A stretch of 64,000 nucleotides of DNA. It comes from Granulicella sp. L60. GTDB lineage: Bacteria > Acidobacteriota > Terriglobia > Terriglobales > Acidobacteriaceae. The DNA lies in NCBI RefSeq assembly GCF_009765825.1, contig NZ_LMUR01000022.1, forward strand, positions 693,101 to 757,100, in the 5' to 3' direction. The notes under the pieces were generated by a model. It had not been told where the DNA came from. It was given only the letters and a program-made list of their open reading frames with translations, and ran no database searches. Positions 17,940 through 27,345 of the stretch are shown here, piece by piece. The position numbers were made by a program, and so were the translations under genes. Numbering within the stretch: position 1 is the stretch's first letter; the number at the start of each line of letters is the position of its first letter.

Positions 17940-19091
17940 ATGAGCTTTCCACCGTTCAGCCCTCGTTCACGACACTCCTTTCAAACAGACGATGCAGCAC
18001 TTTTGCCTATTGCGGAGAAGGTGCAACGGGGGGAGCGGCTCGGCTTCGACGATGGGGTCGCGCTGTACCGAAGTGGAGACATTCTGGCGGTGGGATGGCT
18101 TGCGAACCTGGTGCGGGAGCGGCTGCATGGAGACACGGCTTACTTCAATGTGAACCGTCACATCAACCCTACCAATGTGTGTGTGGCATCCTGCCGGCTG
18201 TGCGCGTTCGGACGCAAGAAGGGCGAGGCAGGGACGTACACGATGGCGCTGGAGGAGGCGTGGGAGACCGCGGCCTCGGGGTACTCGGAGGCGGTGACGG
18301 AGTTTCATATTGTCGGGGGGCTGCATCCGGATCTGCCGTTTGAGTACTTCATGGATCTGGTGCGTGGGCTGAAGGTGCGGTTCCCGAAGGTGCATGTGAA
18401 GGCGTTCACCATGGTGGAGGTGGCGTTTCTGGCCAAGCGCGGGAAGATGACGATTCCTGAGACGCTGGAGCGGATGAAGGCTGCCGGGGTTGATTCGATG
18501 CCGGGCGGTGGCGCGGAGATCTTTGCGGACAGGGTGAGGCATATCATCTGCGATCACAAGATCGATGGAAGCGAGTGGCTGGATACGGCTCGGATGGCGC
18601 ACAAGATTGGGCTTCGCTCCAATGCGACGATGCTGTACGGACATGTGGAGAACGAAGAGGACCGCGTGGACCACATGCTGAAGCTGCGCGAGGTACAGGA
18701 TGAGACGGGCGGTTTTCAGACGTTTATCCCGCTGGCATTTCATCCTGAAAATACTGCGCTGGGACATATTCCGCGAACGACGGGGATGCTCGACCTGCGG
18801 CAGATTGCAGTGGGACGGTTGATGCTGGATAACTTTCCGCATGTGAAGAGCTATTGGCAGATGGTGTCGGCGAAGATGGCGCAGATCTCGTTGCGGTTTG
18901 GGGCGGACGATATCGACGGTACGGTGATCGAGGAGAAGATCTACCACGATGCGGGCGCGACGACTCCGCAGGGCATGAGGCGGGCAGATCTGGTAAGGCT
19001 GATTACCGAGGCTGGGCGGGTGCCTTTCGAGCGGGACACAATGTATCGGGCGGTCACTCGAAGCGAAGACAGTTTTACTGTAGCGGTGTGA
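17940..19091 (+). CDS. mqnE: Aminofutalosine synthase MqnE
   Basis: This 383-residue radical SAM enzyme joins 3-[(1-carboxyvinyl)oxy]benzoate to adenosine (from S-adenosylmethionine) to make aminofutalosine in the futalosine route to menaquinone. The iron-sulfur motif is CVASCRLC (Cys81, Cys85, Cys88), followed by GGLHPD, MPGGGAEIF and the C-terminal EEKIYHDAGA segment that favours MqnE over the related cyclase MqnC. Other mqn genes are not nearby. The finding implies that this organism makes menaquinone without the Men pathway. Confidence 0.92.
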   Translation: MSFPPFSPRSRHSFQTDDAALLPIAEKVQRGERLGFDDGVALYRSGDILAVGWLANLVRERLHGDTAYFNVNRHINPTNVCVASCRLCAFGRKKGEAGTYTMALEEAWETAASGYSEAVTEFHIVGGLHPDLPFEYFMDLVRGLKVRFPKVHVKAFTMVEVAFLAKRGKMTIPETLERMKAAGVDSMPGGGAEIFADRVRHIICDHKIDGSEWLDTARMAHKIGLRSNATMLYGHVENEEDRVDHMLKLREVQDETGGFQTFIPLAFHPENTALGHIPRTTGMLDLRQIAVGRLMLDNFPHVKSYWQMVSAKMAQISLRFGADDIDGTVIEEKIYHDAGATTPQGMRRADLVRLITEAGRVPFERDTMYRAVTRSEDSFTVAV

Positions 19092-19615
19092 CGTTCGGGG
19101 GCTATGCCTTAGGACCGACTGATTCAGTTGGTGCCTTCATCTCGGGATTGAAGTTTGCTTCTTCCGAATGCGGGTCCTAACAAGCTCAATTGAAATAGGT
19201 AAGGGCTGACCCTGGAGACGGGGTGCGCCTTTGCATGTGTGCGGAAAATATTTGCCTTCTGGGTAATCTTTTGGCATTTCATGACCAATCTATTGCGTGA
19301 TGAGACAGCCGAAGACGAAAAATACATAGGAATTTGGGAGTTTTTTGCCAAGCCGCCATTGGCTATCTAGTTGCAAAAGGAATAGCGAATCAATCATTGC
19401 AACGACGTGGCTGACCTTTCGAACTCCAAATTGAGTGCGAAGGGACGGCTAAACAATGGATACCGCTGCGGATTCGCTTGCCTTGCATGGAGTGTGTCTG
19501 ATTGCAGCGCGGGGCTTGTTCTCGGGAAGAGAGGCGCGACATTCGCAATAGCGAAGGGTGCTTCGATTTGAGTGATCAGCTCTGATAACCGCTCTACGGC
19601 ACGAGGAGAAAGTAC
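19092..19615. other. Long leader region of the PEP-CTERM gene
   Basis: No credible gene lies in these 524 bp on either strand. The notable element is a -24/-12 promoter at 19359-19375. If used, it gives an untranslated leader of about 230 nt before the TTG start at 19616. The leader contains no riboswitch that I recognise. Confidence 0.6.
19359..19375 (+). promoter_or_regulatory. Sigma-54-type -24/-12 promoter
   Basis: TTGGC-N7-TTGCA matches the sigma-54 core (GG-N10-GC with TTGC at -12), upstream of a PEP-CTERM gene. The second PEP-CTERM gene in this window has an equivalent element. PEP-CTERM genes in other bacteria are known to be controlled through the PrsK/PrsR sigma-54 system. Confidence 0.65.
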
Positions 19616-20251
19616 TTGAAGAATAAATTGGCACTTCTTATTCCAGTTATCTGTCTTGCAATCGGTTCTGTGGCCGCTAATGCGGATTCGCTCACGCTGC
19701 TCAGCGCCACGGGAAATCCCAGCGGCGGCAGCTCGGAGATCTTTCCATATACGTTTCAGGTCACCACTGGGTCCACAACTTCTACCGCTAACCTGATGTG
19801 TTTGAACTTCAACCGTGAGATCACCACTGGCGAGAGCTGGAGTGTAACGGAAGAGACCGTTCCGACGGGTAACACCGTAAAAGACCAGGACTATCGGGCT
19901 CTCGCGATCCTTTACTCCGACATCGTCAATCCGCATGGCGCAACCGCCAGCGAGATTCAGTATGCGGCGTGGAGCATCTTCGATCCGAGCGATGTGGATT
20001 CAAATCCATTGTTCGATTCCACCGCTAAGAACCTCGCGGCGAGCGCGCTGTCGTCGGCTGACAACTCCTCACTCATCAGCTCCGGTTTCTTCAATAACTT
20101 CACTCTGTACATTCCCTCGAATGACACCAACTCGGGACCGCAGGAGTTTATCGGAACTGCTGCAACACCAGAGCCCTCGACCCTGATGCTGTTGGGATCG
20201 GGATTGATCGGGATGGCTGGAATGGTTCGTCGTCGTATGGTTCGTGCATAA
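19616..20251 (+). CDS. PEP-CTERM sorting-domain protein (TTG start)
   Basis: A 211-residue exported protein with a signal peptide (1-24, ending ANA) and a C-terminal PEP-CTERM tail: PEPST near 185, a hydrophobic helix, then RRRMVR. Exosortase would cleave at PEP and release or anchor the protein, typically in the envelope or exopolysaccharide matrix. The central part (about 25-175) has no domain I recognise. The start codon is TTG, supported by GAGGAG 7 nt upstream. A 28-residue ORF and a terminator follow. Confidence 0.85.
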   Translation: MKNKLALLIPVICLAIGSVAANADSLTLLSATGNPSGGSSEIFPYTFQVTTGSTTSTANLMCLNFNREITTGESWSVTEETVPTGNTVKDQDYRALAILYSDIVNPHGATASEIQYAAWSIFDPSDVDSNPLFDSTAKNLAASALSSADNSSLISSGFFNNFTLYIPSNDTNSGPQEFIGTAATPEPSTLMLLGSGLIGMAGMVRRRMVRA

Positions 20252-20376
20252 CGAGTCGAAGTGTTCGAGTTGCTATCTCCATTGTCATTAGCGCTGCGGG
20301 ATGCCTTTGCGGATCCCGTTAGCCGATAGCACCATCAGGTTTCGTCCAGATCTACTTCTTGAGGAAGGAGGACTTT

Positions 20377-20463
20377 ATGTATCTATTATTTGGCCCTGCC
20401 ATGACTGCTGTTGTTGTTATCGCTGTGATTCAGCTTCGCGATCACTTTGTTGCTTCGCGCTAA
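20377..20463 (+). CDS. 28-residue single-TM microprotein
   Basis: This short ORF reads MYLLFGPAMTAVVVIAVIQL followed by RDHFVASR. It starts with ATG 5 nt after a near-perfect AGGAAGGAGG ribosome-binding site and ends at TAA. It is one hydrophobic helix with a charged tail, so an inner-membrane microprotein is likely. It lies 125 bp after the PEP-CTERM gene and upstream of a terminator, so both may share a transcript. Function is unknown. Confidence 0.6.
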   Translation: MYLLFGPAMTAVVVIAVIQLRDHFVASR

Positions 20464-20552
20464 ATCAACGAGAGTAGCCTGCGGTTGGGCGGGCTGGCTT
20501 GTTCTCTCTTCACAACCGAGTTTGTATTGTGTGTGTTAGTAGTTTCATGCTG

Positions 20553-20584
20553 GAGGTCAGGCTAAGCCTGGCCTCTTCTTTTTG
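20553..20584 (+). terminator. Intrinsic terminator
   Basis: GAGGTCAGGC and GCCTGGCCTC pair (one G-T wobble) around a TAA loop and are followed by TTCTTTTT. It ends the PEP-CTERM / microprotein transcript. Confidence 0.85.
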
Positions 20585-20652
20585 GTTGAAAGGAAAGGGT
20601 GTTCGAGCGAACCTATTTCGCGGCTCCTTACCGCGTCGGGAGATTCTTCTTA

Positions 20653-21858
20653 CTATGGTTGAGGCTGTGTCGCGCTGTCGGTGGTAATTACCCTAGACAA
20701 CAAAAAAAGGCATACTGCACCGGCGGCGGGGATGACCAGGCCGGCGCGAAGCCCATGGAACGCTGTCGAGAAGACGCCGGTGAGCCACGGCAATGTTGCG
20801 CCACCAAAGGAAGAGCTGGCGAACAGGGGTCCGAGTCGAGCGTGATTGCCTGTGCGGGATAGTAGAAACGAGATGATAAGCGGATAGAGTGGAGCGAGCG
20901 AGAGACCAGCGAGGATGGTGAGAGTGACCATGTTCGCTGCGGATAGATGAGTGATGATGCAGATGAAGACTTCGGTGAGGATGAGCATGATGAGGCAGAC
21001 GCGGTAGAGGGATTTCTCCGTTACGACAATCATGAGCCCCGCTACAAGCAGTCTGCCGATGAGTTCTGCGGACCAGAAGTCAAACGAGATGGAAGAGGCG
21101 TGGAGGGTGGGGTGTATGCGGACGGCGTAGCTTGGCAGCCAGCCGCCGAGTGCATTTTCGATTCCGACATAGAGAAACATAGAGGAAGCGAAGGCGAAGA
21201 GAGCTAAAGAGGAGAGTGGAAGACGTGTTTTTGATGGCCTAGTTCCAGGCGACGATACGAATGCTTCGGCGGATGTATTGCCAGTTTGTACCGACTGCGG
21301 GATGGCTATAGAGAAGACGGCACTGAGAGCGAGGCATGCAGCGGTCCAATAAAAGAAGCGCTGTTCGCCGACGGGGAGCGACAGATGTACCAGTAGAGGG
21401 CAGGCGATGGCACCGAGCCCCCAAGCGACGTTGAGAATGGCAAGCAGAGTGGCGCGAGCGGAGGGTATCGCGGTGCCGGTAATGATGTTTCCGGCGGTGA
21501 GTCCGGCGCCTAGTCCGAGGCCGATGCAGAAAAGGGCGATGTGCGCAGCGCCAAAGTTGAGCCACGCCATGGCGATGCATCCCGCGGCGGAGAGAAGCGC
21601 TCCGTAGAGGAGACTGGCTCGGAGTTTGCGCGCGGCGAACCATGCGCCGCAGAGCTGTCCGAGAAAGCTTGCGGCAAAGAGTGTTCCTGCTTGTGAGTCG
21701 TGGATATGCCAGCGCAGCATGAGAGCAGGCAGAAGAGGACCGAGCATGACGGTGCCGATGCCGGCTGCAAGAAAGTAGAAGAATACTGGACCAAGCGCAC
21801 GCACGACGTAGGCGCGGGTGTAGGTTGCGGGGATGGATGCGTGGAGAGTCTGTTGCAC
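20653..21858 (-). CDS. MFS transporter
   Basis: A 401-residue major facilitator with about twelve membrane helices, resembling the FucP/sugar-proton symporter and related MFS branches. The hydrophilic midpoint lies near residues 190-215. A GTG start is supported by AGGAG. It is 10 bp downstream of a LacI-type regulator on the same strand and almost certainly cotranscribed with it, which points to a carbohydrate or organic-acid substrate; the sequence alone does not name it. Confidence 0.85.
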   Translation of the reverse strand: MQQTLHASIPATYTRAYVVRALGPVFFYFLAAGIGTVMLGPLLPALMLRWHIHDSQAGTLFAASFLGQLCGAWFAARKLRASLLYGALLSAAGCIAMAWLNFGAAHIALFCIGLGLGAGLTAGNIITGTAIPSARATLLAILNVAWGLGAIACPLLVHLSLPVGEQRFFYWTAACLALSAVFSIAIPQSVQTGNTSAEAFVSSPGTRPSKTRLPLSSLALFAFASSMFLYVGIENALGGWLPSYAVRIHPTLHASSISFDFWSAELIGRLLVAGLMIVVTEKSLYRVCLIMLILTEVFICIITHLSAANMVTLTILAGLSLAPLYPLIISFLLSRTGNHARLGPLFASSSFGGATLPWLTGVFSTAFHGLRAGLVIPAAGAVCLFLLSRVITTDSATQPQP

Positions 21859-21868
21859 AGCGCTCCTG

Positions 21869-22945
21869 TTAGCGTCTTCGTCGCGGTTGCTTTAGCGAAG
21901 AGGTGCCGGAGAGGGCCATGGTCGATTCTCTGACAACGAGCTCGGGCTCGAAGACGACATCATGTGGAAAGGGTTTGTCCGGCGACTGGATCCGCTTGAT
22001 CAGAAGCTCTGCGGCAGCGAGTCCCATCTTGTACAGAGGCTGGCGGACGGTGGTGAGTCTTGGGGTGAGGAATTCGGCCACAATGATGTCATCGAATCCG
22101 ACGACGGAGATGTCGCGCGGACAGTTGAGGCCAACGTCTTCAATGGCACGGATAGCGCCTATTGCGGAGGTGTCATTGAAACAGAATAGAGCGGTGAAGT
22201 CTCGGGTACGGGCGAGGAGTTCGCGTACCGGAGGGTACCCGAGCGCAGGCGACCACAGGTTTTCTTCGAGATAGATGCAAAGCTCAGGACGCATCTCGAT
22301 GCCGAGTTCCTGTGCGACGGCGAGAATGGCATCCCAGCGGGCGTCGGAGTCGAGTGAGTAGTGCTGACCTTTCATAAAAGCGATCTTGCGATGCCCGAGA
22401 TCGAAGAGGTGACGAAGCGCGATACTGGCCGCTAGGCCGTGATCGAGGATGATATTTGTGACGCTGGGCGCCTTGTTGTGAGAAGAGATGCCGACGACGG
22501 GAACTGAGGTGGGCAGGGAGAGTTCCGTGTTGACGAGAAGAAAGCCGTCGACGGAACGACCCATGAGGAGTTCCTGGTACTCCTCCTTGAGATCGGGCCG
22601 ACCTAGGTGACTGACGGTGAAGTAAAGAAAGCCCGTCTGAAGAAGATATGGCTCGACACCAAACATGACACCGGTGAAGTAGCCTTCACTGAGCTCTGGA
22701 ACGATGATGCCGACGGTGTTGGTGACGCGAGAACGAAGCATGCGGGCGTGCAGGTTGGGCCGGTACTTGAATTTTTTTGCTGCATCCTGAACGCGCTGCT
22801 TGGTTGCTGTGGAGATGGAACTGGCCACCGGTGAGTTATTGAGCACGATGGAGACGGTGGCGGGGGAGAGGTCGAGATAGTCTGCCAGGGTCTTCAGGGT
22901 TACCGGTTTGCCGGATTCAGGCGGACTTGATTTTTTTCCAGTCAT
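21869..22945 (-). CDS. LacI-family transcriptional regulator
   Basis: A 358-residue LacI/GalR repressor. The N-terminal helix-turn-helix (TLADYLDLSPATVSIVLNN, about 18-36) is followed by the hinge and a periplasmic-binding-like effector domain (NTVGIIVPELSEGYF onward). It heads an operon with the MFS gene and diverges from TonB receptor 1, so it probably regulates both in response to a sugar. I could not identify a convincing palindromic operator in the 534-bp spacer. Confidence 0.9.
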   Translation of the reverse strand: MTGKKSSPPESGKPVTLKTLADYLDLSPATVSIVLNNSPVASSISTATKQRVQDAAKKFKYRPNLHARMLRSRVTNTVGIIVPELSEGYFTGVMFGVEPYLLQTGFLYFTVSHLGRPDLKEEYQELLMGRSVDGFLLVNTELSLPTSVPVVGISSHNKAPSVTNIILDHGLAASIALRHLFDLGHRKIAFMKGQHYSLDSDARWDAILAVAQELGIEMRPELCIYLEENLWSPALGYPPVRELLARTRDFTALFCFNDTSAIGAIRAIEDVGLNCPRDISVVGFDDIIVAEFLTPRLTTVRQPLYKMGLAAAELLIKRIQSPDKPFPHDVVFEPELVVRESTMALSGTSSLKQPRRRR

Positions 22946-23479
22946 ATTTTAGTGCTCCGCAGAGGTCTGCCTGATATCGGAACAGTTGTACACCTTTCAC
23001 TTGAAGGTGTCTGCACTCATGCTGCGTGGGTTAGGGCTGTGATGGTTCATTGTAATTTGCCGGAGTTCCGGTTGGGCCTTTGTGAGGCAAATGGGAACTG
23101 CGACAGCTCGATCTGCGTAGATAACTTTTTATGACTGTCGGAAGGTTAAGACGTTTCGCGATGATGGCGAAATTTTGGCGAATCTATAGCCTGGCAAGCG
23201 AAATATTATTGAAAAAAACATAGCTCCGTAATGACGTCAGGAGTTGACAAGCAGCCGAAGTGATGAAATTTTAGATATCACCAACCAGTTTCTATTGTGG
23301 TATCGGTCACTCTCGCGGGTTATCAGGGCGGGAAGGAATCCAAGACCGAACCATCGGAGTCAATCAGGGCCGTCGGGCGTGCCTTCTGCATGCTTTAACG
23401 ATTGAGGCTCTATTCCATCTGTCGTAGTCCTTTCCCACAGAGGCTGTGGGAAGGCTGCATTTGCTCCAGGAGGCTTGAA
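22946..23479. promoter_or_regulatory. Divergent intergenic region between lacI and TonB receptor 1
   Basis: This spacer has no credible gene. A perfect -35 hexamer TTGACA (23244-23249) points toward the receptor; the -10 is weak (aatttt or attttа-like at 17-18 nt). Downstream lies an imperfect inverted pair, GATATCACCA and TGTGGTATC (about 23273-23303), which could be an operator but has mismatches. The receptor start at 23480 has AGGAGG 6 nt upstream. Confidence 0.35.
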
Positions 23480-26400
23480 ATGAAGTTGCCATCGAAGTTC
23501 TCGAACGTAATTTTTGCTTTCCTCTGCTTGATCTTTATGAGCGCCGGTGCGTGTCTTGCGCAGTCGACCGCGACATTGTCTGGAACGGTGATTGACCCGA
23601 GTGGTGCCGTGCTGCCGGGGGCTCATGTGAAGGTGCATTCGGTCGCTACGGGCATTGACCGGGATCTCGTGACGGATGGTGCGGGGCTTTACGCGGTTCC
23701 GTCGCTGCAGCCGGGAGAGTACGAGCTCCAGGTTTCGTCCGCGGGGTTCAGCCTTTATACGGTGAAGAAGATCAATCTCGATGTCGATCAGAAGGTGTCG
23801 ATCAACGCGCAGCTCGCATTGACCTCTGCGGGCGAGACGATCCAGGTAGACAGCGGAGCGGCACAGATTGAAACGCAGACGATGACGGTTGGACAGGTCA
23901 TCGATGCGAAGACGGTGCAGGAGATTCCGCTGAACGGACGTCACTTTCTTGATCTCACTGTTCTCACTCCTGGCGGCGTTGTTGCTCCCACTGCGGGCAG
24001 TCTGACGGGCGCCAGTCGCGGATTGGGCGCGAACTCTTTCATTACCGCGGGAAATCGCGAAGACTCGGTGAACTTCCAGATCAACGGTGTGAACCTGAAT
24101 GATATGAACCAGAACCAGATCACGTTTCAGCCATCGATCAACACGACGTCTGAGTTCAAGATCGACAACTCGACTTTCAGCGCGGAGTATGGCCGAAGCT
24201 CGGGCTCGATTGTGAATGTGAGCACACGCTCGGGCACGAATGGTTTTCATGGAGAGGCGTTCGACTACTTCCGTAACGAAGCGCTGGATGCGCGCAACTA
24301 CTTCAATCGTTCCAGCGTTTCTGGTGTCGCCGGAGATAAGGCTCCTTTGAAGCGCAACAACTTTGGCGGCGCTCTTGGAGGACCGATCTGGAAGGATCAT
24401 ACTTTTTTCTTCTTCAGCTATGAGGGTCTGCAGCAGCATCAGGGAGTTCTGTTGAACAGCTCGGTGTTCTCGCCGGCTGAGCGGGCGCAGATTGCGGCGA
24501 CCGGTGCTCCTGCGGCTCAGGCGCTGGTTGCGCTGGTGCCGGTGGGCAATGACGCCACGCAGACTCACTACACGGCGTTTACTCCGGGACCGGTTGAGAT
24601 CAACCAGTACACACTCGACATCCTGCACAAGATTAGCAACTCGGATCAGATTCATGGCTTCTATGCCTTCCAGTCGGACAGCCGCACGGAGCCGAATCTG
24701 CAGGGGAATACGATTCCGGGCTTCGGCGATCATCGGCCTGCGCATCGTCAGGTGTTCACGCTGAACGAGACGCATATCTTCAACTCGAACTTCGTCAACG
24801 AAGCTCGGCTCGGCCTGAACCGTATCTCGATTGTGTTTACGCCGAATGCGTTGCTCAATCCGGCCAATTACCACATTGGAGATAGTCTGAACGGAAACGT
24901 TGGCATTCCGCAGATTACGGTCTCCGATCTCAGCCTCAACTTTGGCGGTCCGTCCGGCTTTCCGCAGGGCAGGAACGACACCTATGGTGTTTTGTCCGAT
25001 ACAGCGACTCTTCTGCGGGGCAGACACAGCATCAAGTTCGGCGGCGAGTTCCGCCGTTTCATCGGCGACAGCTTTACCGGCGACACTGGAACGATTACCT
25101 ACACGACCACAGCACAGTTCGAACAGGACCTTGCGACGGGATTCACGCTTCAGCCTACGACCGTTTCGAGCCGTGTGTTCGTGAATGCAGTTGGCCTGTT
25201 TGTGCAGGACAACTTCAAGATGAACAGCCGCTTGACGCTCGAGTACGGCCTCAGGTTCGAGTGGAACGGGACGCCTACCGAAGGTGCGAATCGCTTTGTG
25301 ATCTTCGATCCGACTTCGGTTTCGCTTATTCGTACGGGCACCAACGGAGTGGGCAGTGTCTACAAGCAGAACTACAACGTGGAACCGCGGGTTGGCTTTG
25401 CGTGGGATCTCTTCGGTACAGCTAAGTCGGTGGTGCGTGGCGGTTTTGCGCTGATGTCGGATCAGCCGGTTTCGAGTGTGGTTACCGGTCTGGCATCGAA
25501 TCCTCCGTTCAACACTTCTGTTTCTTACAGCAATGCGAATGCTCCGATCTCGGTGGACAACATCTTCAACGCAGCGGCGGCGACGGGGCTTGCGATCAAC
25601 TCGGTGAATCCTAACTTCCGCAATGCCTACACGGAGACGTTCAACTTGAATCTGCAGCAGCAGCTTCCCTGGGGCGTGGTCAGCTCCATCGGCTACTACG
25701 GTTCGGTGGGCAGACATCTGCGCGCGAGGACCAATCAGAACCAGCCGATCGATGGTGGTCCGGCGCGTCCGTTTGAGGCGCTCTCGGCGACCAGTCCGAT
25801 CGATCCTGGTAAGTCGACCAACGTGAACATCTCCGAGGCGAACAGCGTCGGCATGTCGAGCTACAACGCACTGTGGCTGACCGGGAGCAAGAACTTTGCA
25901 AATGGTCTGCAGTTCAATGTGAACTACGAGTGGTCGAAGTCTCTCGACACGAACTCTCTGGGTTCGCAGGGCGGCTATACGTTCCAGGACAGCACCAATC
26001 CTGCGAATAACTACGGCGCGTCCGACTTCGATACGCGCAACCACTTTGCCGGGACGGCGATCTATTCGTTCCCGTTCAAGGGAAACCGTTTCGTCGAGGG
26101 CTATCAACTTTCGACGATTGTGCAGTACCAGACGGGCAATCCTATCAACGTCATCTACAACACCTCCACCTACACTGGCCTTACTGGATTGATCCGTCCG
26201 AATCTTCTCGCTCCTGTGAAGGTGAAGAAGATTCAGCAGCCTGGCCAGACCAACGTCTCGTTCATTCAGTCGACGGTCTGCCCGATTGCGACTACGCTTG
26301 CGAATCCTGGCGGATGCAGCTTCCAGAATCCTGCGATTCTGGTTCCTGCTCCGACGGCGACAAACCCAGCCGCTACGACGACTGTGTTTACCGGACTTGG

Positions 26401-26677
26401 AGACATGCAGCGTAACTCGATCTATGGGCCGGGCTTTGCCGATGTCGATCTGTCGGGTGAGAAAGATACGAAGATCACGGAGCGCGTCACGTTCAAGCTG
26501 CGCGTCGATGCCTTCGATATTCTCAACCATCCGAACTTCGGTCAGCCTAATGGTGGTGGAAGCTTCGCCAACACGGCATCGCCCAGCACGTTTGGACAGA
26601 TCACCTCGACGCGCTTTGCGACGAGCGATGGTGGTTCGTCTCGACAGCTTCAGATCAGCGGCAAGTTCCTGTTCTAG
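23480..26677 (+). CDS. TonB-dependent receptor with carboxypeptidase-regulatory-like domain (1)
   Basis: A 1,065-residue outer membrane receptor of the Oar-like type abundant in Acidobacteria. It has a signal peptide (1-28, ending CLAQ), a CarboxypepD_reg-like beta-sandwich (about 30-115, TLSGTVIDPSGAVLPGA), a plug domain (about 125-240, QEIPLNGRHFLDL), and a large barrel ending in aromatic residue F. It should import a large substrate using TonB energy. The divergent LacI-MFS operon suggests a carbohydrate. A 1,111-residue antisense frame is an artefact. A terminator follows the stop. Confidence 0.9.
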   Translation: MKLPSKFSNVIFAFLCLIFMSAGACLAQSTATLSGTVIDPSGAVLPGAHVKVHSVATGIDRDLVTDGAGLYAVPSLQPGEYELQVSSAGFSLYTVKKINLDVDQKVSINAQLALTSAGETIQVDSGAAQIETQTMTVGQVIDAKTVQEIPLNGRHFLDLTVLTPGGVVAPTAGSLTGASRGLGANSFITAGNREDSVNFQINGVNLNDMNQNQITFQPSINTTSEFKIDNSTFSAEYGRSSGSIVNVSTRSGTNGFHGEAFDYFRNEALDARNYFNRSSVSGVAGDKAPLKRNNFGGALGGPIWKDHTFFFFSYEGLQQHQGVLLNSSVFSPAERAQIAATGAPAAQALVALVPVGNDATQTHYTAFTPGPVEINQYTLDILHKISNSDQIHGFYAFQSDSRTEPNLQGNTIPGFGDHRPAHRQVFTLNETHIFNSNFVNEARLGLNRISIVFTPNALLNPANYHIGDSLNGNVGIPQITVSDLSLNFGGPSGFPQGRNDTYGVLSDTATLLRGRHSIKFGGEFRRFIGDSFTGDTGTITYTTTAQFEQDLATGFTLQPTTVSSRVFVNAVGLFVQDNFKMNSRLTLEYGLRFEWNGTPTEGANRFVIFDPTSVSLIRTGTNGVGSVYKQNYNVEPRVGFAWDLFGTAKSVVRGGFALMSDQPVSSVVTGLASNPPFNTSVSYSNANAPISVDNIFNAAAATGLAINSVNPNFRNAYTETFNLNLQQQLPWGVVSSIGYYGSVGRHLRARTNQNQPIDGGPARPFEALSATSPIDPGKSTNVNISEANSVGMSSYNALWLTGSKNFANGLQFNVNYEWSKSLDTNSLGSQGGYTFQDSTNPANNYGASDFDTRNHFAGTAIYSFPFKGNRFVEGYQLSTIVQYQTGNPINVIYNTSTYTGLTGLIRPNLLAPVKVKKIQQPGQTNVSFIQSTVCPIATTLANPGGCSFQNPAILVPAPTATNPAATTTVFTGLGDMQRNSIYGPGFADVDLSGEKDTKITERVTFKLRVDAFDILNHPNFGQPNGGGSFANTASPSTFGQITSTRFATSDGGSSRQLQISGKFLF

Positions 26678-26695
26678 CCGATTGATTTTCATCAC

Positions 26696-26734
26696 GCGCC
26701 TCGCCAGATATCTTTCGGCGGGGCGCTTCTTTTT
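26696..26734 (+). terminator. Intrinsic terminator
   Basis: GCGCCTCGCC and GGCGGGGCGC form a 10-bp stem with one G-T pair, followed by TTCTTTTT, 19 nt after the TonB receptor 1 stop. Confidence 0.9.
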
Positions 26735-26823
26735 GCTCTCAGCTTTGTGAGGGGATACCCCCTCCCCCCCCGTGCATTTTCCAAATATTTGATTCTAAGT
26801 GGGTTGCGAGGACGGGTGGTTGC

Positions 26824-26881
26824 AAAAATTTCATTCCAAAGGGGTTACGGGTAAAAATTTCATTCCAAAGGGGTTACGGGT
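26824..26881. repeat. 29-bp tandem duplication
   Basis: Two perfect head-to-tail copies of a 29-base unit beginning aaaaatttcattcc and ending ggggttacgggt lie just upstream of the hairpin terminator at 26901. Nothing coding is present. Confidence 0.9.
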
Positions 26882-26900
26882 CTCGCTTTCAAAAAAGGAA

Positions 26901-26929
26901 GCCCCGGCTGGTGGCCGGGGCTTTTTATT
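26901..26929 (+). terminator. Strong hairpin terminator without an upstream gene
   Basis: GCCCCGGC-tggtg-GCCGGGGC followed by TTTTTATTT. The nearest upstream gene already has its own terminator at 26696, so this one may end an unrecognised short transcript (perhaps containing the 29-bp repeats) or act as backup. Confidence 0.85.
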
Positions 26930-27049
26930 TGAGTCGATATATCAAGTATAGCGGTTGAGGTGAAACTAGTACGCCACGCGAATGGGTGCGTCGTTGTTGG
27001 GGATTGTGTGGGGTGGGGCTTGACAGGTGTTTGGGTGGTGGCTTGGGGT

Positions 27050-27345
27050 CCAGGACAGCAGATTCCTTCGCTGCGCTGCGGAATGACAAACAAAGAGGCA
27101 GGCAACGGCAACCGCAACGACAACGAAAACCGCAGATCCCCTACGGGGATGACAAACAAAAGGACTGACAACAGCAACGGCAAAGGCAAAGGCATCTGCA
27201 ACTGCAACTGCAACTGCAACTGCAACTGCAGAAGCAGATTCCTCCGCTGCGCTACGGAATGACAACAAAGAGCGCTACGGAATGACAACAAAGAGCGCTG
27301 CGGAATGACAAACAAAGAGCGGGCAACGGCAACGGGGACTACAAC
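27050..27345. repeat. Second hexamer and hairpin repeat island
   Basis: It contains CTGCAA five times in tandem (27196-27225), many CAACGGCAA-like units, and hairpin motifs of the form gatcccc-TAC-ggggatgacaaac and gattcc...ggaatgacaaac, several with the tail acaaagagcgc. The same components occur at 4785-5180. The stems vary in sequence but stay complementary. No coding frame here looks real. Confidence 0.8.

Noticed and set aside
23273..23303. GATATCACCA / TGTGGTATC as a LacI operator
   Set aside because: Arms have mismatches and unusual spacing; too weak to call.
23360..26695. 1,111-residue minus-strand frame opposite TonB receptor 1
   Set aside because: It is Arg/His/Val-rich, has no signal or domain, and mirrors the receptor codons. 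Long antisense frames are expected opposite high-GC genes.
27050..27345. Repeated units considered as a CRISPR array
   Set aside because: Units are contiguous hexamers or short hairpins without regular unique spacers, and no cas genes are present.
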